Positions 55,001 to 64,000 of a stretch of DNA of 64,000 nucleotides are shown here, piece by piece. The stretch is taken from assembly GCF_014696825.1 (NCBI RefSeq), contig NZ_JACJQU010000020.1, positions 41,158 to 105,157 of the forward strand, written 5' to 3'. Source of the stretch: Anabaena sphaerica FACHB-251 (GTDB lineage: Bacteria > Cyanobacteriota > Cyanobacteriia > Cyanobacteriales > Nostocaceae). Under the pieces are notes generated by a model. It searched no databases and had not been told where the DNA came from. It saw only the letters and a program-made list of their open reading frames with translations. The translations under genes and the position numbers were made by a program. The first letter of the stretch is position 1. Each line of letters begins with the position of its first letter.

Positions 55001-57175
55001 GGAGTCCCCCGGTTTACATTAGAAGGTGATTTCCTCGGCTACATCGGTTCATGTATCGACATTGAAGATCGCAAACAAACGGAACTGGAAATTCAAAAGT
55101 TTGTTTCCCTTGCCGATAACAGCACGGAATTTATCAGTATGTGCGATCTGAATTTTGTGCCGTTTTATATCAATGAAGCCGGCAGGCAAATAGTCGGATT
55201 AGATGACGTGCGGCAATACCGCGACACTCCGGTCAGGGAATTTTTCTTTCCTGAAGATCAAGATTTTATCGTCAATGAATTTTTCCCGCGCGTTTTGCGC
55301 CAGGGACGGGCGGAAGTAGAAATTCGTTTCCGTAATTTCCAGATTGGCACAGCGGTGTGGATGATTTACAACGTTTTTTTTATCAGAGACGAGAACGACC
55401 AGCCGATTGGTCTGGCAACCGTTAGCCGTAATATTACGGAGCGCAAACAAGCCGAACTCGAACGTGAACTTGTGCTTGTCCGCGAACGCCATTACATCAA
55501 GCAATTGCAAGGATTGACCACAGCAGCACTAGCAATCAATAATTCTGCCCTTTCTGTTGAACAAGTATTGCAGGTGATTACGGATCAGGCAGCATCAATC
55601 ATTGATGCTCATCAGTCTGTCACCAGCATGACAATTAACCAGAATTGGGGACAGGCAATTACCGCCTTCCACTTGTCGGATAAGTATGCTCAGTGGCGGG
55701 ATTACAATCAAAAGCCAGAGGGGTCTGGCATCTATGCCTTTGTGTGTCAACTGAATCACCCAATGCGGATGACTCAAGCCGAACTGGAAGCACATCCCCG
55801 TTGGCGAGGCTTTGGTAAAGAGGCAGAAAACCATCCTCCCATGCGAGGCTGGCTGGCGGCTCCTCTTTTAGGTAGAGAAGGACAAAACATGGGGTTGATT
55901 CAGCTTTCAGACAAATATGAGGGTGATTTTACTGAAGCAGATGAAGCCATCTTGGTGCAGTTAGCGCAAATGGCTTCAGTCGCCATGGAAAATGCCCGGT
56001 TGTATGCAGCAGAACAGCAAGCAAGGTCGGCAGCAGAGGCATCACGGGAAGAAGCCCAAGCTGCAAACCGGATTAAGGATGAATTTTTAGCGGTGCTGTC
56101 TCACGAGTTGCGATCGCCCCTCAATCCCATCCTTGGCTGGTCACAACTGCTGCAAAACACCAAGCTAGATGAGGCAAGGACAAAGCAAGCTCTCGCAACC
56201 ATTGAGCGCAATGCAAAGCTGCAATCTGAACTGATCGAAGATTTGCTGGATGTTTCCCGGATTCTACAAGGTAAGCTCAGTCTTACAGTCAGCCCGATTA
56301 ATTTAGCATTAACGATTAAAGCGGCAATTGAAACTGTGCGCCTGGCGGCAGAAGCCAAGTCCATTCAGATAGAGGTATCCCTTGATTCTAGAACAGGAAA
56401 GGTTTTGGGTGACTCAACCCGCTTGCAGCAAGTCGTATGGAATCTCCTTTCCAATGCTGTTAAATTTACACCCGCAGGTGGTCGGGTTGAGGTGCGATTA
56501 GAACAGGTTGACAATCAAGCTCAAATCACCATTACCGACACCGGAAAAGGCATTTCTCCCGATTTCCTTCCCTACGTGTTTGATTACTTCCGTCAAGCGG
56601 ATAGTGCAACTACCCGCAAGTTTGGTGGACTAGGATTAGGATTAGCGATCGTGCGTCACTTGGTTGAATTGCATGGTGGAACAGTTCAAGCAGAAAGCAA
56701 GGGTGAAGGCTTGGGAGCCACATTCATACTTAGGCTTCCAGTCATGCCTACTCAGCCAATGGTAAATCAAGATCCTCAATCATTGGCACAATCTCTTGAT
56801 TTAAATAGTGTCCAAGTTTTAGTAGTAGATGATGATACTGATACACGAGACTTTATAGAGTTTCTATTGCAACGATCAGGGGCAAAGGTGATTACAGCTG
56901 CTTCCGCTCTTGAAGCACTTACAGCTTTAATGCGTTCCCAACCTGATGTGCTACTGAGTGACATTGGAATGCCGGAAATGGATGGCTATATGCTGATGCG
57001 ACAGGTCAGAGCTTTGCCACCAGAGCAGGGTGGACAGATTCCGGCGATCGCCCTCACTGCCTACGCCGGAGAGTTAAACCAGCAACAAGCCCTAGAAGCA
57101 GGCTTTCAACAGCATATTGCAAAACCTATCGAACCAGAGAAATTGATACAGGCAATCTCTACGCTTTTAGCTTGA
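52061..57175 (+). CDS. Giant double-kinase hybrid sensor (PAS-GAF-HK-REC-PASx3-GAF-HK-REC)
   Basis: This 1704-residue protein has no membrane segments and is predicted to be cytosolic. The order is a PAS-like domain (about 30-160), GAF (165-335), kinase 1 with phospho-acceptor His356 (SNVSHEFRTPL) and HATPase, and receiver 1 with Asp681 (TDVMMPRLDG). Next come three PAS domains (about 770-1150), GAF (about 1160-1320), kinase 2 with His1348 (LSHELRSPLN) and HATPase, and receiver 2 with Asp1634 (SDIGMPEMDG). The linker at about 603-632 is encoded by GGGGAGCA-type repeats. The gene looks clearly richer in G+C than its neighbours, a sign of transfer or of a different origin. No partner regulator is adjacent. 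Confidence 0.93.
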   Translation: MKHTNISENIFIGDSEMAALMRSQDWSQTSLGAVETWSQSLKTAVRIMLTSRQPMFVWWGNNLINLYNDAYRAILGGKHPEALGQTAAVIWQEIWDQVGPRAETALLENQGTYDEALLLIMERNGYPEETYYTFSYSPVPNDDGSTGGIICANTEDTSRIIGERQLALLKELAAKTADARTFDQACTLSTSCLASNPYDLPFAMIYLVDPEQQCMVLAGTCGIERGHLAVPETVALEDDSLWHFADVLTTHQTYLIYDLELQFPDLPTGAWNRSPYQAAVVPIPPSGPTGKAGVLVAALNPFRLFDDNYQGFLNLVSAQIAASIANAQAYEEERKRAEALAELDHAKTTFFSNVSHEFRTPLTLMLSPLEELLAGDELPEVQRQQLVLMHRNSLRLLKLVNTLLDFSRLEAGRVQAVYAPTDLATFTAELASVFRSAIEQAGLQLNVICEQLAEPVYVDRQMWEKIIFNLLSNAFKFTFSGAIALTLRQVQHQVELTVQDTGIGIPQAELPQLFERFHQVEGARGRTQEGSGIGLALVQELVRLHGGQVQVESIEGKGTTFTITIPTGTAHLPSNRIQATRTQVSTALGAAPYVEEALRWLPEEVGEQGSRGAEGKSYPLPLSLSTPLPSSTRLLLVDDNADMREYVKRLLSSHYVVETATDGIAALEAIADHLPDLVLTDVMMPRLDGFGLLNALRSDDRTREIPIILLSARAGEEAKVEGLEAGADDYLIKPFSARELLARVEATLKLTQLRQDAMQREQILRLEAETAKQKIETILSSINDGFYVLDRNWCFTYANDRLCQIMKMEREQILHHSIWDLFPDTVGTEIYIQFQRAFNEQTLVQFEYFYTTWNGWYEHRVYPSPDGLTVIGVDITERKHIEAELRESEARFRQMADTAPVLIWMSGTDKLCHYFNQPWLNFTGRTMEQEMGNGWLEGVHANDLQHCLDTYATAFDARQPFQMEYRLRRFDGAYHWIVDTGVPRFTLEGDFLGYIGSCIDIEDRKQTELEIQKFVSLADNSTEFISMCDLNFVPFYINEAGRQIVGLDDVRQYRDTPVREFFFPEDQDFIVNEFFPRVLRQGRAEVEIRFRNFQIGTAVWMIYNVFFIRDENDQPIGLATVSRNITERKQAELERELVLVRERHYIKQLQGLTTAALAINNSALSVEQVLQVITDQAASIIDAHQSVTSMTINQNWGQAITAFHLSDKYAQWRDYNQKPEGSGIYAFVCQLNHPMRMTQAELEAHPRWRGFGKEAENHPPMRGWLAAPLLGREGQNMGLIQLSDKYEGDFTEADEAILVQLAQMASVAMENARLYAAEQQARSAAEASREEAQAANRIKDEFLAVLSHELRSPLNPILGWSQLLQNTKLDEARTKQALATIERNAKLQSELIEDLLDVSRILQGKLSLTVSPINLALTIKAAIETVRLAAEAKSIQIEVSLDSRTGKVLGDSTRLQQVVWNLLSNAVKFTPAGGRVEVRLEQVDNQAQITITDTGKGISPDFLPYVFDYFRQADSATTRKFGGLGLGLAIVRHLVELHGGTVQAESKGEGLGATFILRLPVMPTQPMVNQDPQSLAQSLDLNSVQVLVVDDDTDTRDFIEFLLQRSGAKVITAASALEALTALMRSQPDVLLSDIGMPEMDGYMLMRQVRALPPEQGGQIPAIALTAYAGELNQQQALEAGFQQHIAKPIEPEKLIQAISTLLA
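53869..53952. repeat. Repeat-derived linker inside the large kinase gene
   Basis: Units of AGGGGAGC and CCTCTGCCCC type run through the coding sequence between the first HATPase and the first receiver. They look like dispersed intergenic repeats, but keep the frame open. Confidence 0.7.
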
Positions 57176-57335
57176 ACTGACACAAGCCTCACGTCTGCCA
57201 ACAGCAACGATCTAGAGAGCAGAAAGCCTCTAATAATAGAGGACGCAAGAAATCTACTACTGTGCTTTCTGTTGAGCAGGAAGCCTACAGTGACGAGAAG
57301 CTTACACTGTAGGTAGTTCACGAATGAGTTATCAA

Positions 57336-58712
57336 TTACCCATTTCCCAACTTAATAGTTTTAGTAATTACTGCCAAACTTTCCTCAAATAAAGCTTCAC
57401 GTCCCCAACGTTGTACCTGCTGACTTAACAACACCTCCGGTTTTTGTTCAGCCAGAGAACTTACTTGTTGGAACAAACCAGCAGATTGAGCGCCACCTTG
57501 AGTTTCCATCCGCATACAACCGCCAGTTTCAGTACAAATCAGAGTACCGCAATTAGCTTGAGGATTAGTAGAATTGAGACGCAAAGCAATCAAATCACCG
57601 ACAATTTCACCCACATCGGCAACGGGAACACCTGCTAACTCTGCTTCTATTTGTCTTTGGTCTTTAGATACAAAAGTAATGCTGGTAATATCATAATCAC
57701 CGCATTCTTTTTTATAAGCAACAGGTTGCCATTCTAACCGACTCGCGAACCAACCTAAATACAATAAAGCTTGGGACGGGTTGCCTTTTTCGTAATCAAT
57801 AGTTACACGGTCAATTTCTGTTAACGCTGCCCGACGTTGGGGTGCGTCATAAGCCTCAGCAGTCAACTCTTGCCATGCAGACAAACGCCGCCAATTTAAA
57901 TCAGCCAAAGGTACACCTGTTTCTGCCAAATCTTGCAAAGTCAATAAATCACTTTCGGGAGAATTAAAATTACAAGAATCAACAATCACATTATTACAAA
58001 CTGCGGCCAATCGCTTGAACAAAGGATTATTAGAATCTGGTGTAGCTTTCCACCACAGGAACTTAGGCAAACCACCAATTAACAAAGCCGGAATCATGCC
58101 GCCAATGCGTTCCAAAGCCGCAGCAGTACCAGTTAGAGTGATGTATTCACAACAAATCAAAGTGCTGGAAGATTGCTTTTGAATCGGGCAGTATGCCGAA
58201 ACTTGCGCCTTGACACCTTCATCTTCACCGGCAATGGGGCATAAAGCGATGATGCGGCAAGGGTTACGTAGGGCAATTTCATCAGCAATGGTGGGACTGG
58301 TAGGACTGAAAGTATAGCCCATCGCTGCACCGTGACTATCTCCAGCCGCTCCACTATGCTGAAGTTTGAAGTATTCTTCCCGCAGGATAGTGATAGTTTC
58401 TGGTGTGGGAATACCGCTTTCTGGCAGTCCGTGTTGTTTTTGTAGTTCCCGTAGAGAGGCTTGGGTTTGGGGTCCCAAAATACCATCAATCGGACCGTTA
58501 TAAAAACCAGTAGCTGCTAACAAATACTGGGTTTCTTCTGGTTCGTAAACAACTAAAGTAAATGTAGTCGCACGGGTAGCAGCAGGTAAACCGCCGTCTT
58601 CCCCTTGGATGCCGTAACTTTGCCAGATTTGATTGAGTTCGTTCTCAATATCAGTTAGGGAAACATCCTTGGGGGCTTGTAGGGAATAAATTGTAGAAGC
58701 TTGGGGAGCCAT
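57336..58712 (-). CDS. opcA: Glucose-6-phosphate dehydrogenase assembly protein OpcA
   Basis: A 458-residue protein, the allosteric effector that activates G6PDH when oxidised by thioredoxin in the dark or in heterocysts. An insert with peptidoglycan-binding-like GFYNGPIDGILGPQTQASLRELQKQHGLPESG is at about 67-98, and IALCPIAGEDEGVKAQVSAYCPI carries Cys residues of the redox site type. The C-terminal FEESLAVI region closes the frame. It lies downstream of zwf, the usual order of the cluster. Confidence 0.95.
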   Translation of the reverse strand: MAPQASTIYSLQAPKDVSLTDIENELNQIWQSYGIQGEDGGLPAATRATTFTLVVYEPEETQYLLAATGFYNGPIDGILGPQTQASLRELQKQHGLPESGIPTPETITILREEYFKLQHSGAAGDSHGAAMGYTFSPTSPTIADEIALRNPCRIIALCPIAGEDEGVKAQVSAYCPIQKQSSSTLICCEYITLTGTAAALERIGGMIPALLIGGLPKFLWWKATPDSNNPLFKRLAAVCNNVIVDSCNFNSPESDLLTLQDLAETGVPLADLNWRRLSAWQELTAEAYDAPQRRAALTEIDRVTIDYEKGNPSQALLYLGWFASRLEWQPVAYKKECGDYDITSITFVSKDQRQIEAELAGVPVADVGEIVGDLIALRLNSTNPQANCGTLICTETGGCMRMETQGGAQSAGLFQQVSSLAEQKPEVLLSQQVQRWGREALFEESLAVITKTIKLGNG

Positions 58713-58890
58713 AGTGAATTTTGGATTTTGGATTTTGGATTTTGGATTTTGGAGTTTAGATTTTGAGATTTCAGATTAATGATTGAATAGTGAGTCTTAG
58801 TTAGTAGGTAATATTTCTTTTTCAACTACCAATTCCTAATCATCAATTACCAATCACCAATCCAAAATCTCAAATCTCAAATCTCAAATT
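58713..58890. repeat. Heptamer repeats between zwf and opcA
   Basis: Arrays of TTTTGGA (58719-58760), CCAATCA-type (58843-58862) and AATCTCA (58863-58888) fill most of the gap. Confidence 0.75.
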
Positions 58891-60420
58891 CTAGAGTCTG
58901 CGCCAACGGCGGCCGTCTTGGTTGATTAATAATTCTGCTTCTGCAGGTTCCCATGTACCAGCTTCGTATTCGGGAACAGTGGCAGGGTCTGCGGGTAAAT
59001 CCCAAACGGAAAGGGCGGGTGTGACTACGCGCCAAGCTGCTTCCACTTCGTCCGACCGTGTGAATAATGTTTGGTCGCCCATCATACAATCTAGGAACAG
59101 GCGGTCATAAGCATCGGATGTGGCTTCGATGCCAAAGGAACCATAAGTAAAATCCATATCAACGGAACGAGTGCGGAAGTTACCACCAGGCATTTTCACG
59201 TCAAAGCGGAGGGAAATACCTTCATTTGGTTGTATCCGCAATGTCAAGATATTGGCGTTTGCTTGTAGGGCGGCGGAGGGGAACATTCTGGAAGGTACTT
59301 CCCGGAAGTGGATGGAAATTTCACTCACTTTTTTCGGCATCCGCTTGCCTGTTCGCAGATAGAAAGGTACACCTTGCCAACGCCAGTTATCAACGATAAA
59401 TTTCATTGCCACGTAGGTGGGTGTGGTGGAATTGGGATTGACTCCGGGTTCTTCTCGATACCCTGGAACTTGTTGTCCTTTCATCCACCCGGCGCTATAT
59501 TGCCCGCGAATTGCAGAACGGGAGAGATTATTCACATCTGCTAATCGAGTGGCTTGTAATACTTTTACTTTTTCTGTACGGATACTGTCAGCATCCATTG
59601 AGTTGGGTGCTTCCATTGCGGTTAAGCAATATAGCTGCATGAGGTGGTTTTGCAGCATATCCCGCAATGCACCGGCACTTTCATAATATCCAGCCCGGTC
59701 TTCTACGCCTACGGTTTCGGCTACGGTGATTTGTACGTGATCCACAAATTGCCGATTCCACAATGGTTCAAAAATGGCATTGGCAAAACGGAAGACTAGT
59801 AAGTTTTGTACTGTTTCTTTACCTAAATAGTGGTCAATGCGGTAGACTTGGTTTTCTTTACAAACCTTCTGTACTACTTGGTTGAGGCTTTGGGCTGTGG
59901 CTAGGTCGCGGCCAAAGGGTTTTTCAATGACTAGACGGTGTTTGTCAGGGTCGTCTAACATTCCCGCTGACCCTAGCTGTTTAATAGCTTCGGGGAAAAA
60001 GTTGGGTGCAACGGAAAGATAGAACATCCGGTTTCCCCGTGTTCCCCGTTGCGGGTCGAGTTCGGCTAGGAGGTTTTTCAGTTTTTGGTAGCTTTCGGGG
60101 TTGTCGATGTCGCCGGAACAGTAGAACAAACCTTTAGAAAAGTCTTGCCAGAGTTCCCCGAGTTCGACCTTACTATGAGCTTCTTGCATTCCTTTTTGCA
60201 TTTGCTCACGGAAGTAATCATGAGTCCAATCACGACGGGCTACACCGACAATGGTGGTTTCTGGGGGAATGCGTCTTTCTCGACGTAATTTGAACAGTGC
60301 AGGCACGAGTTTACGCCAGGTTAAATCTCCTGACGCACCAAAGATAACAATAATTTGGGGTTCGGCCATCCCCTGTTGTTGTAACCCAACCCGCAAGGGA
60401 TTTTCTAGCAAACTGACCAT
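58891..60420 (-). CDS. zwf: Glucose-6-phosphate 1-dehydrogenase
   Basis: A 509-residue enzyme starting [17 protein letters not shown]. It oxidises glucose-6-phosphate with NADP. A frame 32 codons longer exists, but the extra codons are read from heptamer repeats. Key motifs are the nucleotide site [18 protein letters not shown], the substrate site [15 protein letters not shown] with the catalytic His, and the C-terminal Trp-Arg region. It is allosterically activated by OpcA, encoded next. Confidence 0.97.
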   Translation of the reverse strand: MVSLLENPLRVGLQQQGMAEPQIIVIFGASGDLTWRKLVPALFKLRRERRIPPETTIVGVARRDWTHDYFREQMQKGMQEAHSKVELGELWQDFSKGLFYCSGDIDNPESYQKLKNLLAELDPQRGTRGNRMFYLSVAPNFFPEAIKQLGSAGMLDDPDKHRLVIEKPFGRDLATAQSLNQVVQKVCKENQVYRIDHYLGKETVQNLLVFRFANAIFEPLWNRQFVDHVQITVAETVGVEDRAGYYESAGALRDMLQNHLMQLYCLTAMEAPNSMDADSIRTEKVKVLQATRLADVNNLSRSAIRGQYSAGWMKGQQVPGYREEPGVNPNSTTPTYVAMKFIVDNWRWQGVPFYLRTGKRMPKKVSEISIHFREVPSRMFPSAALQANANILTLRIQPNEGISLRFDVKMPGGNFRTRSVDMDFTYGSFGIEATSDAYDRLFLDCMMGDQTLFTRSDEVEAAWRVVTPALSVWDLPADPATVPEYEAGTWEPAEAELLINQDGRRWRRL

Positions 60421-60603
60421 AACGATTTTAGATTTTAGATTTTGGATTTTAGATTGGTAATTGGGGATTGGTGATTGGGGATTGGTGATTGGCAAAAGGC
60501 AAAAGGCAAAAGGCAAAAGGTAATTAGGTTATTCTTCCTCCCCTGCTTCCCCTGCTTCCCTTGCTTCCCAGTCCCCAGTCCCTAGTCCCCAGTCCCCAAT
60601 CCC
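60421..60603. repeat. Heptamer repeats between tal and zwf
   Basis: Arrays of TTTAGAT, GATTGGT, AGGCAAA (60493-60523), TGCTTCCC and CCCCAGT (60571-60600) units occupy nearly all the gap. Confidence 0.8.
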
Positions 60604-61749
60604 CTATACTGGTGACAATAGCTTGACTTTCCCTTCTAAAGAGTTCATTAGGGACTGGAAGGGTTGGACAAACTTGTCAATACCTTCTACCAGTAGTTCT
60701 GACATTACTGCATCAATATTGATGTTGATGTCAGAATCTTTTAAGCTTTCCATGAGGTTAGAAGCTTCTGCAACTCCTGTTTCTAGGCTATCGCTCACAT
60801 CACAATGATCAGCGCAAGCTTTGATGGTCGCTGGTGGTAGAGTGTTTACTGTGTCAGCACCAATCAATTCGTTGACATACATGACATCGCTGTAGCTGGG
60901 GTCTTTGGTGCTGGTACTTGCCCAAAGCAGACGTTGTACTTTTGCCCCTTTTGCGGCTAAAGCTTGCCACCTATCACTGGCAATGATATTTTTATATTCT
61001 TGATAGGCGATTTTGGCATTAGCGATCGCAATTTTTCCTCTTACAGCCCTAAGTCTCGCTTCATGGTTAATATCATCAACGCCTAGCTGCAACTTGGCAT
61101 CAATCTTTCCATCCACATTGCTATCAATCCGGCTCAAGAAAAAGCTGGCTACAGAAGCAATTTTGCTGATGTCTTTACCTTCATTCACCCGTTTCTCTAA
61201 CCCGCGAATGTATGCCCAAGCTGCATTAATGTAACTTTGGACTGCAAACAACAGGGTAATGTTGACGTTAATTCCTTCAGCTATTACCGCCTCTACAGCT
61301 GGTAAACAAGCTTCAGTTCCCGGAATTTTAATCATCACATTTTCCCGCCCAATTTCTTGAAAATAGCGACGGGCTTCAGCTATTGTGGCTTGGGTATCAT
61401 GGGCAATGGTTGGTGGGACTTCAATACTCACATAACCATCGAGTCCATTGGTGGCATCATAAACAGGTCGCAAAATATCACAAGCATTGCGGATATCTGC
61501 AAAAACGAGTGATTCATAAATTTTGTATGTGGGTAAACCCGCACGAATTCCTGCTTCAATGTCAGCATCATAAATGGCATTACCAGTAATTGCTTTTTCA
61601 AAAATGGCAGGATTTGAGGTAATACCAGAGATTCCTTGATTTTCGACCAAGTTTTGCAGTTCCCCTGATTGAATAATGTCACGACTCAAATTATCCATCC
61701 AGATGCTTTGACCATGGTTTTTAATCTCTAATAAATGATTGGTTGCCAT
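60604..61749 (-). CDS. tal: Transaldolase
   Basis: This 381-residue enzyme shuttles dihydroxyacetone units between sugar phosphates in the non-oxidative pentose phosphate pathway. Markers: LSRDIIQSGELQNLVENQGISGITSNPAIFEKAI at the N-terminus, MIKIPGTEACLPAVEAV (with the Schiff-base region), and NVNITLLFAVQSY. It is the long bacterial form (about 360-380). The gene lies between fbp and zwf on the same strand. Confidence 0.97.
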   Translation of the reverse strand: MATNHLLEIKNHGQSIWMDNLSRDIIQSGELQNLVENQGISGITSNPAIFEKAITGNAIYDADIEAGIRAGLPTYKIYESLVFADIRNACDILRPVYDATNGLDGYVSIEVPPTIAHDTQATIAEARRYFQEIGRENVMIKIPGTEACLPAVEAVIAEGINVNITLLFAVQSYINAAWAYIRGLEKRVNEGKDISKIASVASFFLSRIDSNVDGKIDAKLQLGVDDINHEARLRAVRGKIAIANAKIAYQEYKNIIASDRWQALAAKGAKVQRLLWASTSTKDPSYSDVMYVNELIGADTVNTLPPATIKACADHCDVSDSLETGVAEASNLMESLKDSDININIDAVMSELLVEGIDKFVQPFQSLMNSLEGKVKLLSPV

Positions 61750-61944
61750 AGCTATTTTTTAACTCCTATTAACGATGTTTTTGAGGGCAGTGAAGGCAGT
61801 TACTCAGTGGATGGTGACCAATTCAACCAACTGAAATACTTCTCCCACTACTATCGAAACAACGCTAGTCCTGCATTCCAATCCCAATGTGCCAATTTTT
61901 AGCTTTGATTACTGGCCATACTAGATGCTTTTGCTCTATTTCGG

Positions 61945-62982
61945 CTATTGCCCTTTTTGAATAAAAGACTCCACTTTAGCTACATCCTCTTTACTGCCAA
62001 TAATTAAAGGTGTGCGTTGGTGCAGTTGTTTCGGCACTACATCTAAAATATCTACTGTTCCTGTGGTAGCGCGACCTCCCGCTTGTTCCATCAAAAATGC
62101 CAAAGGTGCAGATTCATAGAGTAGGCGTAATTTACCTTCTGGTTTTTGCAATGTACCTGGATAGAGAAACACACCACCTTGGACTAAAGTTCTGTGAATA
62201 TCACTGACCATCGCCCCACTATAACGGGCAGTGTAACCTTCTGTACGATGAACATAACGAATATATTCTCTATATTGTTCATCCCACTGCCAGAAATTTC
62301 CTTCGTTGACGCTGTAAACTGCGCCGTGATCAGGAATTTTCACATTTTCTTCTGTGAGAATAAATTCGCCTAAACTGGGGTCAAGGGTAAAGAAATGCAC
62401 GCCCTTACCTATACTGTAAACCAGCATTGTACTCGGTCCGTACAGTATGTATCCTGCTGCCAGTTGTTTACGTCCGTTGCTTAGTAGGTCACTAGCTTGA
62501 CCATCTAAGTCTTCACCTTCCTGTTGGCGAATGGAAAAAATTGAACCTAAGCTGAGGTTAATATCTGTGTTAGATGAGCCATCAATGGGGTCATATAACA
62601 AAGTGTAGCGTCCAATCGGGCAGTTTTCGGGGATGTAGTAGGGTTTTTCCATTTCCTCGGATGCTAGGCGACAAACTAAGCCGCTTTGCTTAAATACGGA
62701 AATAAATACTTCATTGGCGTAAATATCCATTTTTTTCACGGACTCACCCTGGACGTTCACTTCTCCAGTGAATCCAAGCACGTCCTCCATTAACCCAGCA
62801 CGGCTAAAGCGGCGAGCAATGAGTTTACCAGCTAAAGCTATGCGATTCATTAACGCACTTAAGTCTTGGGCATCGGGTCCAAAACTCTGAAGTTGTTGGA
62901 GGACGTGACGGGACAATGTTGTACAATCACGATCTAGAGCTTTATCTGTGGACAAATCTAACGGTGCTGATACTTGAGCCAT
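61945..62982 (-). CDS. fbp: Fructose-1,6-bisphosphatase, class I
   Basis: A 345-residue enzyme with metal site [24 protein letters not shown] and [21 protein letters not shown], as well as [10 protein letters not shown] near the C-terminus. It removes phosphate from fructose-1,6-bisphosphate in the Calvin cycle and gluconeogenesis. It is first in the fbp-tal-zwf-opcA cluster, the arrangement known from Nostoc, and would supply glucose-6-phosphate by reversal of glycolysis. Confidence 0.97.
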   Translation of the reverse strand: MAQVSAPLDLSTDKALDRDCTTLSRHVLQQLQSFGPDAQDLSALMNRIALAGKLIARRFSRAGLMEDVLGFTGEVNVQGESVKKMDIYANEVFISVFKQSGLVCRLASEEMEKPYYIPENCPIGRYTLLYDPIDGSSNTDINLSLGSIFSIRQQEGEDLDGQASDLLSNGRKQLAAGYILYGPSTMLVYSIGKGVHFFTLDPSLGEFILTEENVKIPDHGAVYSVNEGNFWQWDEQYREYIRYVHRTEGYTARYSGAMVSDIHRTLVQGGVFLYPGTLQKPEGKLRLLYESAPLAFLMEQAGGRATTGTVDILDVVPKQLHQRTPLIIGSKEDVAKVESFIQKGQ

Positions 62983-63114
62983 TTTGGTTACTTCCTGGCA
63001 ATTTGCTGTGAGGCTATGTCTATCTATGGCGGTTTTTAGTCGCTACCTCTATCTTAGAAAGGTATTTTGACCTCTTCAAAATGATTTTAGATAAACTAAA
63101 GAATTGATATTCTC
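62983..63114. other. fbp leader and promoter region
   Basis: AT-rich sequence; no motif beyond weak -10-like boxes can be named. Confidence 0.35.
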
Positions 63115-63220
63115 TTTCCCATACTCTGTATGGGAATCAATTATGGAAGGCTCTGCGTTCAATGAAGATAGAGGTAGAAGCTCTATAATGGCATTCCCAG
63201 TCTCAAACTGGGAACAAGAC
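63115..63220. repeat. Compound hairpin repeat upstream of TnpB
   Basis: Two hairpins of TTCCCA type are present: TTCCCATAC TCT GTATGGGAA (63116-63136) and TTCCCAGT CTCAA ACTGGGAA (63194-63214). Between them is an imperfect pairing region with GGCTCTGCG and GAAGCTCTA. Similar compound repeats are dispersed in Nostoc-type genomes; this one may instead be part of the left end of the TnpB element. Confidence 0.65.
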
Positions 63221-63350
63221 AAACACAGTACCGGAGGGTTAATTAACAGTAGCTCAAAAGCTAACAATTACTACCAATTACGCACTTATGCTCCCAGCCA
63301 AAGTCATCAGCGATTGTCACTGGATCGGGATTTGGCTGTAAAATACAATC

Positions 63351-64000
63351 ATGCTACTAGGATTCAAGACCGAACTCAAGGTAAACAAGCAACAACGTCT
63401 ACTACTGGCACAACACGCAGGAGTAGCCAGACACGCTTGGAATCAAGGGTTAGCATTATGTCAACAGGTTCTCATACATAACCAACTTAATCCTGAAGAC
63501 AAAATTAAATTTCCCACAGCCATAGATTTACATAAATGGTTAGTAGCAGCAGTTAAATCTACCCATCCTTGGTATTATGAAGTATCCAAATGCGCTCCTC
63601 AGTACGCATTAAGATATTTGTCAGATGCCTTTAAATCTTTTTTCAAAAAAGTTAAAGGGTTTCCTAAATTCAAGAAAAAAGGTAGACATGATTCTTTTAC
63701 TTTAGATGGTGCAATTCATATTGACCATAAAAAGGTAAGAGTTCCTATAATTGGATGGATCAGAACTTATGAGATTTTACCTTTTGGATATAAACCCAAA
63801 TCAATCACAATTAGTAAACAAGCTGATCAGTGGTTTATCTCCTGGAAAATAGAAGTAGAAACAAGTCAAACCCTTAAAAAACAAGAGTTTGTCGGAGTTG
63901 ACTTAGGAATAAATCATTTAGCCACATTATCAACAACAGAAATATTTGATGGAGCAAAAAGTTATAAAAAGTATGAACACAAATTAGCCAGAATGCAATA
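63351..64000 (+). CDS. tnpB: TnpB RNA-guided nuclease (IS200/IS605-type), 5' part
   Basis: An open frame from ATG 63351 runs past the window end. It starts MLLGFKTELKVNKQQRLLLA and has HAGVARHAWNQGLALC, the helix-turn-helix-like N-terminal region, then KKVKGFPKFKKKGRHDSFTL. The first RuvC motif follows in EFVGVDLGINHLATLS, where Asp is catalytic. Residues 1-216 are visible. No TnpA gene lies upstream, so this is a TnpB-only (IS1341-like) element or a domesticated copy. The remaining catalytic residues and the right-end guide RNA lie outside the window. Confidence 0.92.
   Translation, partial: MLLGFKTELKVNKQQRLLLAQHAGVARHAWNQGLALCQQVLIHNQLNPEDKIKFPTAIDLHKWLVAAVKSTHPWYYEVSKCAPQYALRYLSDAFKSFFKKVKGFPKFKKKGRHDSFTLDGAIHIDHKKVRVPIIGWIRTYEILPFGYKPKSITISKQADQWFISWKIEVETSQTLKKQEFVGVDLGINHLATLSTTEIFDGAKSYKKYEHKLARMQ

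Noticed and set aside
60421..60516. 32-codon N-terminal extension of glucose-6-phosphate dehydrogenase
   Set aside because: The codons come from tandem repeats ([14 protein letters not shown]), and [12 protein letters not shown] is the known family start.

Overview
The window comes from the chromosome of a filamentous, probably heterocyst-forming cyanobacterium (Nostocales). The evidence is the gene set: the plastoquinone-type ndhA-I-G-E cluster, an fbp-tal-zwf-opcA oxidative pentose phosphate cluster, Pix/Hmp-like chemotaxis genes with a PatA-type regulator, UPF0182, and arsenosugar genes. Many HIP1 octamers (GCGATCGC), tandem heptamer repeats and small inverted-repeat elements also fit. Base composition is AT-rich. 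No species can be named from sequence alone.

Layout. 1-1.5 kb: a short HicA-like gene and a DUF4231 membrane protein. 1.5-9.2 kb: a minus-strand chemotaxis-type cluster (PatA-like regulator, CheW, MCP, CheA hybrid), interrupted by a broken S23-type four-helix-bundle gene between inverted repeats. 9.8-14.1 kb: tRNA-Leu(UAG), alanine racemase, an HNH endonuclease and a DHH phosphoesterase. 14.35-14.68 kb: two tandem small RNAs resembling Yfr1. 14.9-20 kb: ArsS and ArsM, an OmpR-type regulator, its sensor kinase and a DM13 lipoprotein. 20-22.4 kb: repeat-rich DNA and a GNAT-type acyltransferase. 22.4-28.7 kb: nadK-ndhE-ndhG-ndhI-ndhA, citrate synthase and SixA. 28.7-33 kb: a HicBA pair, an unknown conserved protein, cobyrinate a,c-diamide synthase, a histone-deacetylase-fold protein and a cyclic-nucleotide-binding protein. 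33.4-39 kb: a beta-barrel-like protein, an exported CHAT protease and UPF0182. 39.2-41.4 kb: a two-gene AAA ATPase / DUF4435 module resembling the PARIS anti-phage system. 41.5-51.4 kb: small proteins, a Na+/H+ antiporter, a translocase-HEAT fusion, infC, an alpha/beta hydrolase, a BON protein, a TnpB remnant and ilvN. 52-57.2 kb: a 1704-residue double-kinase hybrid sensor that looks richer in GC than its neighbours. 57.3-63 kb: opcA, zwf, tal and fbp. 63.35 kb to the end: the 5' part of a TnpB gene.

How the genes work together. The fbp/tal/zwf/opcA cluster makes NADPH by the oxidative pentose phosphate route. NadK, the NDH-1 subunits and citrate synthase also belong to redox and carbon metabolism. 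ArsM and ArsS act in sequence on arsenic. The AAA/DUF4435 pair and the HicBA pair are defence or stress modules.

The intergenic DNA is unusual. At least five families of short inverted-repeat elements occur, some nested. Heptamer repeats fill most gaps within conserved operons, and in several genes similar repeat sequence has entered the reading frame as linkers or tails. The strongest candidates for a closer look are the PARIS-like pair, the tandem Yfr1-like RNAs and the barrel/CHAT pair. All calls are from reading the sequence. No database search was run.
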